From Bacillota bacterium (GTDB lineage: Bacteria; Bacillota; UBA4882; UBA8346): 64,000 bases of DNA. Numbering within the stretch: the stretch's first letter is position 1; every line of letters begins with the position of its first letter. Of the stretch, positions 60,663 to 64,000 are shown one piece after another. Below the pieces are notes generated by a model. It saw only the letters and a list, made by a program, of their open reading frames with translations, was not told the DNA's origin and did no database searches. The DNA is taken from positions 171,725 to 235,724 of the forward strand of contig JARKQY010000043.1 in the NCBI GenBank assembly GCA_029974635.1, written 5' to 3'. Position numbers and translations under genes: made by a program.

Positions 60663-61493
60663 ATGGGGCAAATATCCGGCGGCGTCGTTTTAATCACCGG
60701 CGCATCTTCGGGAATCGGCAAGGCTTTGGCCAATCATTTGTATCAAAAAGGTTACAAAGTCTATGGAACTTCCCGGAAACAGCCCAGCCTCTCTGAAGTT
60801 GCCAAAAAACACAGTAACGGCGGTTTTCTAAAAATGATTCCACTGGATGTTTGTTCCGGGGATTCGGTGCGGAAAGCGGTCCAATTGGTGCTTCATGAGG
60901 AAGGCCAAATTGATATACTCATCAACAACGCCGGAATGGGTATCGGCGGCGCGGTTGAGGACACCACCATAGCTGAAGCCAAGCAAGAATTCGATATCAA
61001 TTTTTTCGGCGTGCTGCGGATGTGCCGCGAAGTCCTCCCCGGCATGCGCGCCCGTAAAAACGGCCTGATCATCAATATCGGTTCCGTTGCCGGCATCTAT
61101 GCAATACCGTATCAATCCATGTACAGCGCCAGTAAATACGCTTTGGAAGCCATGACCGAAGCCTTACGGATGGAAACCAAACAGTTCGGCATCCGGGTGA
61201 GTTTGGTGGAACCCGGCGACACCAAAACCGGTTTTACTAATAACCGCCAGCTTGTGGCCGCATCCCAGGATTCGGCGTATCAGAAAGACTGCCTGAAATC
61301 CATCAATAACATGGCCAAATCTGAACAAAAAGCCTCCCAACCGAAAGCGATCTTAAAAATTGTTGAACGGCTTATCACCAAAAAGAATCCTCCGGTCCGG
61401 GTCACCGTTGGATGGGATTATAAACTGATGGTCTTTGCGAAGCGGATTGTGCCAGCGAGGTTGATTGAGTGGATCGTACCGAAGCTGTATTAA
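60663..61493 (+). CDS. Short-chain dehydrogenase, candidate 3-ketosphinganine reductase partner
   Basis: About 276 residues from the ATG at 60663 with GGAGGT upstream. Classical SDR: GASSGIGKAL cofactor loop, GTSRK after the second strand (an arginine that favours NADP), NNAGMG, and catalytic YSASKYALE after a serine in IGSVAGIYAIPYQSMY. The C-terminal part is long and hydrophobic, ending WIVPKLY, as in membrane-associated 17-beta-HSD/retinol-dehydrogenase-like SDRs. A ketosphinganine reductase role is inferred only from the divergent SPT-like gene; a general ketone reductase is the fallback. Confidence 0.8.
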   Translation: MGQISGGVVLITGASSGIGKALANHLYQKGYKVYGTSRKQPSLSEVAKKHSNGGFLKMIPLDVCSGDSVRKAVQLVLHEEGQIDILINNAGMGIGGAVEDTTIAEAKQEFDINFFGVLRMCREVLPGMRARKNGLIINIGSVAGIYAIPYQSMYSASKYALEAMTEALRMETKQFGIRVSLVEPGDTKTGFTNNRQLVAASQDSAYQKDCLKSINNMAKSEQKASQPKAILKIVERLITKKNPPVRVTVGWDYKLMVFAKRIVPARLIEWIVPKLY

Positions 61494-61650
61494 GCAGGAT
61501 TTTCAGGATGATAGAATTTGCAGGAGTTAAAGATTTACAGAATTTATGGGACGAAAATATCGATGAAAAATTCTCTTAATCTTGTTAATCTTGGTCTAAT
61601 AATCCCGCTAGTCCCGTAATTCCCCAATCCTGACCGTTTATTTAATGAAC

Positions 61651-61678
61651 CAAGCTCCGTCATATTAGACGGAGCTTG
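61651..61678. terminator. Bidirectional terminator between the SDR and lipoprotein genes
   Basis: CAAGCTCCGTC (61651-61661) pairs with GACGGAGCTTG (61668-61678), an 11-bp perfect stem with loop ATATTA. It lies between convergent genes. The tract 61490-61640 before it consists of degenerate AATCTTG/AGGATT-type repeats. Confidence 0.75.
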
Positions 61679-61696
61679 AATTTATCAGATAATTAT

Positions 61697-62383
61697 TTAT
61701 TCCTCAATTAACTCTATATTGTCAATGAAAGCGTCCCAGCCGCCATCCGGGTCGAATGTATTCCCGCCGAAGCTAAAGACCAGCGATACACCGCTATAAT
61801 TTTGATCCGAGGTCCAGCCACCCCAATCAATGGTCAAATTCTGCGGACTGTTTGTCACGGTAAATTGGTGCCCATCCTGCATAACACCACCACCTTGACC
61901 TCCGGGTAAAATATTATTCCAACTCGAGTCAGGTTTATAAAGCTTGACGTAAAAAGTGGCCGTGGTCAAACTTGCTGAAATCTTAAATTTCACCGTGTAT
62001 TTTTTGCCGGCCTTTAATGAAAGGTTTTCATATTGCGCAATTTGCTGCCAAAACAGAGTTCCGCTTGGACACGGACCACCAACTCCCAGTTTTAATACAT
62101 GACCATCCCATCCACCTAACTCTATTCGCTCAAGGCTTACACCAGGCGCGCCGTTAAAGCTATCGCTGTGCCAACCCTCTCTGTTTTCCGTTGCGCCGGG
62201 AGGTATTACAAGGAGATCACCCTCAAAGTCGCCGTTGGGGAAGATATTCACACCGGCAACTGGTATGGGGGTTGGCGTTGGGTCAGGAGCAGGATTAGGA
62301 TTATCATTGCCGCCACCGCAACCTACAACCAAGAAAATACTAACCGCGAAAATCAATACAACCATCATAAATTTACGAACCAT
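61697..62383 (-). CDS. Lipoprotein with a carbohydrate-binding-like (CBM4/9-type) domain
   Basis: About 228 residues from the ATG at 62383 with GAGGAGG upstream. The lipobox is FLVVGC (cysteine at about residue 22), followed by a GGG and a proline-rich linker (NPAPDPTPTPIP). The domain runs from NIFPNGDFEGD to the end, with GWHSDS, LKAGKKYTVKFKISA and the closing FIDNIELIEE. Such beta sandwiches bind glycans. The protein is probably anchored to the outer face of a membrane. Function not known beyond that. Confidence 0.75.
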   Translation of the reverse strand: MVRKFMMVVLIFAVSIFLVVGCGGGNDNPNPAPDPTPTPIPVAGVNIFPNGDFEGDLLVIPPGATENREGWHSDSFNGAPGVSLERIELGGWDGHVLKLGVGGPCPSGTLFWQQIAQYENLSLKAGKKYTVKFKISASLTTATFYVKLYKPDSSWNNILPGGQGGGVMQDGHQFTVTNSPQNLTIDWGGWTSDQNYSGVSLVFSFGGNTFDPDGGWDAFIDNIELIEE

Positions 62384-62389
62384 AAACAA

Positions 62390-62889
62390 TCCTCCTCAAA
62401 AGTAATAATTCTCTCTCTGTTTCTATCTCTTAAATTTTTGTGCATCACTCTCCTTATATTAAAAGTTTTTCTAAGATGCATAACTAAATCGACTGCTAAT
62501 TTTGTATAATATTAATAATAATTAAAATTTTTTACCAAAAATTTATAGATTAATATTTTATTCGCCAAATATAATTTTTTCCCTTCACTGATAATTACTT
62601 TATATCCAAATCCGTCCTCTTAGTAGGGTATCAATAATTATTTTATTTGATCGTAAAACGGCAACAAGCTGCTAGTGATAGATATGAACTGCATCTGAAT
62701 CCTCGTTCCAGTATAGGCTTTATTTAAAAACACAATAACAGAGTTGTTGAACCTCCTGTATTCTTGTGTTTTTCATAATTATACAGGGTTGCTTCGCTGG
62801 TACAGGATTCAAAGTGGTTGATTTTAAATCGCAATCGCTGGAAAGTTTCGATCGCAATTACTGGTCGATTTCATTTCGCAATCAGTGAA
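62390..62889. other. AT-rich intergenic region with short repeats before the IS256 remnant
   Basis: No gene seen. AAAAACACAA (62726-62735) and TTGTGTTTTT (62764-62773) form a 10-bp inverted repeat. Three imperfect tandem copies of about 23 bp beginning TCGCAAT (at 62829, 62852 and 62876) follow and run into the transposase frame. The left end of the IS is not recognised. Confidence 0.5.
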
Positions 62890-63448
62890 ATGTTTGGATT
62901 AAAATACTCAAATATTCAATTGGAAAAGAAAAAGCTAGTAACCAGAGAACAATTAAAACAGTTCATCAAAGAGAATCATCTAAAAACCACCGACGATATT
63001 CAAGCCATGCTCAAGGAGGTATTTTCTGATACACTTCAGGAGATGCTTGAAGCAGAAATGAATTATTCACTTGGTTATGAAAAACATGACGATACTAATA
63101 AGCAAACTGACAACCGACGTAACGGCCATAGCAAGAAAACAGTTCGTAGTGAATATGGTGATGTTGAAATTGAAATTCCTCGGGATCGTGATAATGGATT
63201 TGACCCCATCATCGTAAAGAAACACCAAGGAACATTGGATGAAGGTTAAAACTAATAATGGGCTGGAACGGTTAATGAGAGAGATTCGGAGACGTACCAG
63301 AGTTGTAGGATGTTTCCCGGACGGTAAATCAGCATTAATGCTAGTTTGTGCTAGATTGCGACATATGGCTGCTTCTACGTGGGGAACTAAGCATTACATG
63401 AATATGGGCTTACTGGTCAAAGAACAGGAGGTGTCAGAAGCCGGATGA
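62890..63448 (+). pseudogene. IS256-family transposase, internally deleted remnant
   Basis: The N-terminal part (EQLKQFIKENHLKTTDDIQA, then EMLEAEMNYSLGYEKHD, RRNGHSKKTVRSEYGDVEIE) and, in another frame from about 63239, the C-terminal part (NNGLERLMREIRRRTRVVG, SALMLVCARLRHMA) both match mutator-type IS256 transposases. About 200 or more residues between, including most of the DDE catalytic domain, are missing and the frame changes at the junction. It cannot encode an active enzyme. Confidence 0.9.
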
Positions 63449-63455
63449 GCCGTCG

Positions 63456-63477
63456 CCCCAGTGGCCGGCCACTGGGG
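63456..63477. repeat. Perfect 22-bp palindrome just after the IS256 remnant
   Basis: CCCCAGTGGCC followed by GGCCACTGGGG. It lies eight bases after the transposase stop, within what should be the IS right end (63478-63540 ends TTCTTGACACTACC). No matching left end was found. Confidence 0.6.
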
Positions 63478-63540
63478 AACATCTACAAACTACTGCAAAT
63501 TGGGGCTCTCTTAAAATGTGCGAAAATTCTTGACACTACC

Positions 63541-63791
63541 AGACTTTTCCTTAGGTATGCAAAACTACCCAGTTTCGACTGTGTTGTATGTAATAACGAC
63601 GCTTCTTCGGTTCTTCATTTTCATTCAGCTTCATGGCACTTACTTGACTGCTCTATGTAGCCTTTTCCTGTTACGCTCAATACCACAACCTTTGTTTGCA
63701 GCACCTACAGGCAGTTTGAAATCCGTACCTGAACACCGATTTCGAGAGACCTTCTCTCATCTCATATAAAGCACAAACAGATTTTTTCTCT
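63541..63791. other. Region after the IS remnant: one doubtful 83-codon frame
   Basis: A plus-strand frame (63518-63769) encodes a hydrophobic 83-residue peptide with no ribosome site, reading through the presumed IS right end. Composition and lack of a start argue that it is not a gene. No other structure was recognised. Confidence 0.35.
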
Positions 63792-63988
63792 TCACTCCCC
63801 TTCCGTTTTCTCTGTTCTTTCAGGACACACTTCGCAACCTACAAGTATTAATAATTCGTTGTCAACGCCGAATTGATTTTGTAAGTTTTCGCCGATTAAA
63901 TTTTGTAGATTTATGGCGGTGGGTTGATGCGGAATTAATTGTTTTTCTGTTCAAATAGCGTATTTACGACATGCTGTTTTTGTTTCAT
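63792..63988 (-). pseudogene. Possible small gene with a frameshift
   Basis: On the minus strand an ATG at 63988 follows AAGGAG and encodes MKQKQHVVNTLFEQKNN before a stop at 63935. One base out of frame the message continues for about 48 codons (LIPHQPTAINLQNLIGENLQ then NQFGVDNELLILVG, ending CEVCPERTEKTEGE). A single-base loss near 63938 would join the two into one protein. Family not recognised; it may belong to a decayed mobile element. Confidence 0.35.
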
Positions 63989-64000
63989 AAACTCCTTGCG

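Overview
The window looks like chromosomal DNA of a Bacillota (Firmicutes) lineage. CodY, RNase J, and the blocks dprA-smg-topA-trmFO-xerC-codY, yqeG-yqeH-aroE, rarA-(orr)-nifS-nifU-mnmA and ruvX-DUF1292-mltG all follow Bacillus/Clostridia gene order. TTG starts behind strong AGGAGG-type ribosome sites are common (topA, trmFO, rnjA, murD, ruvX and others). The same window also encodes proteins expected of a cell with an outer membrane: a secretin carrying two LysM repeats, an alpha-2-macroglobulin/PbpC pair, and a small signal-peptide protein that reads like an outer-membrane beta-barrel. I infer a diderm, deep-branching Bacillota (Limnochordia/Hydrogenispora-like is one guess). The species cannot be named from the sequence.

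Layout. 0-5.1 kb: the 5' end of an ilvD-type dehydratase, its GntR/FCD regulator with a palindromic operator, an M48 membrane protease, and three paralogous short-chain dehydrogenases interleaved with a ThuA-like protein. 5.1-9.0 kb: a HAD phosphatase and an unusual EndoQ (PHP nuclease)-UvrD helicase fusion. 9.5-17 kb: tRNA-Asn, codY, xerC, trmFO, topA, smg and dprA (hslVU, normally between xerC and codY, is absent). 17-26 kb: a zinc-ribbon protein, RNase J, a MurD-like ligase, a class Ic aminotransferase, an alkyltransferase-like protein, two tiny paralogous Cys-rich proteins, ComFB and the secretin-LysM protein. 26-35 kb: aroE, yqeH, yqeG, hslO, an MBL hydrolase, mltG, DUF1292, ruvX, a membrane-anchored baseplate-J-like protein and an AI-2E family permease. 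35-41 kb: mnmA, nifU, nifS, a racemase and rarA. 41-44 kb: small secreted, signalling and carbohydrate-binding genes.

44-55 kb holds pbpC and a 1.8-thousand-residue alpha-2-macroglobulin, split by about 3 kb of AT-rich accessory DNA. That insert carries a decayed VapBC-type toxin-antitoxin locus, an M23 peptidase, a P-loop gene with a stop codon inside Walker A, a methyltransferase C-terminal fragment, an anchored hypothetical protein and a GC-rich palindromic element. 55-61.7 kb: a four-TM protein, agmatine-to-putrescine genes aguA/aguB, the putative beta-barrel protein, and a serine-palmitoyltransferase-like enzyme divergent from a short-chain dehydrogenase, which could be the first two steps of sphingolipid-type long-chain-base synthesis. 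61.7-64 kb: a lipoprotein with a carbohydrate-binding-like domain, an internally deleted IS256 transposase, and mostly decayed sequence.

Several short repeat families lie between genes: an approximately 50-bp dyad present three times, two small elements sharing GGGCTGTC-type inverted ends, and degenerate copies of a TAATCCTGTAAATCC-type repeat.
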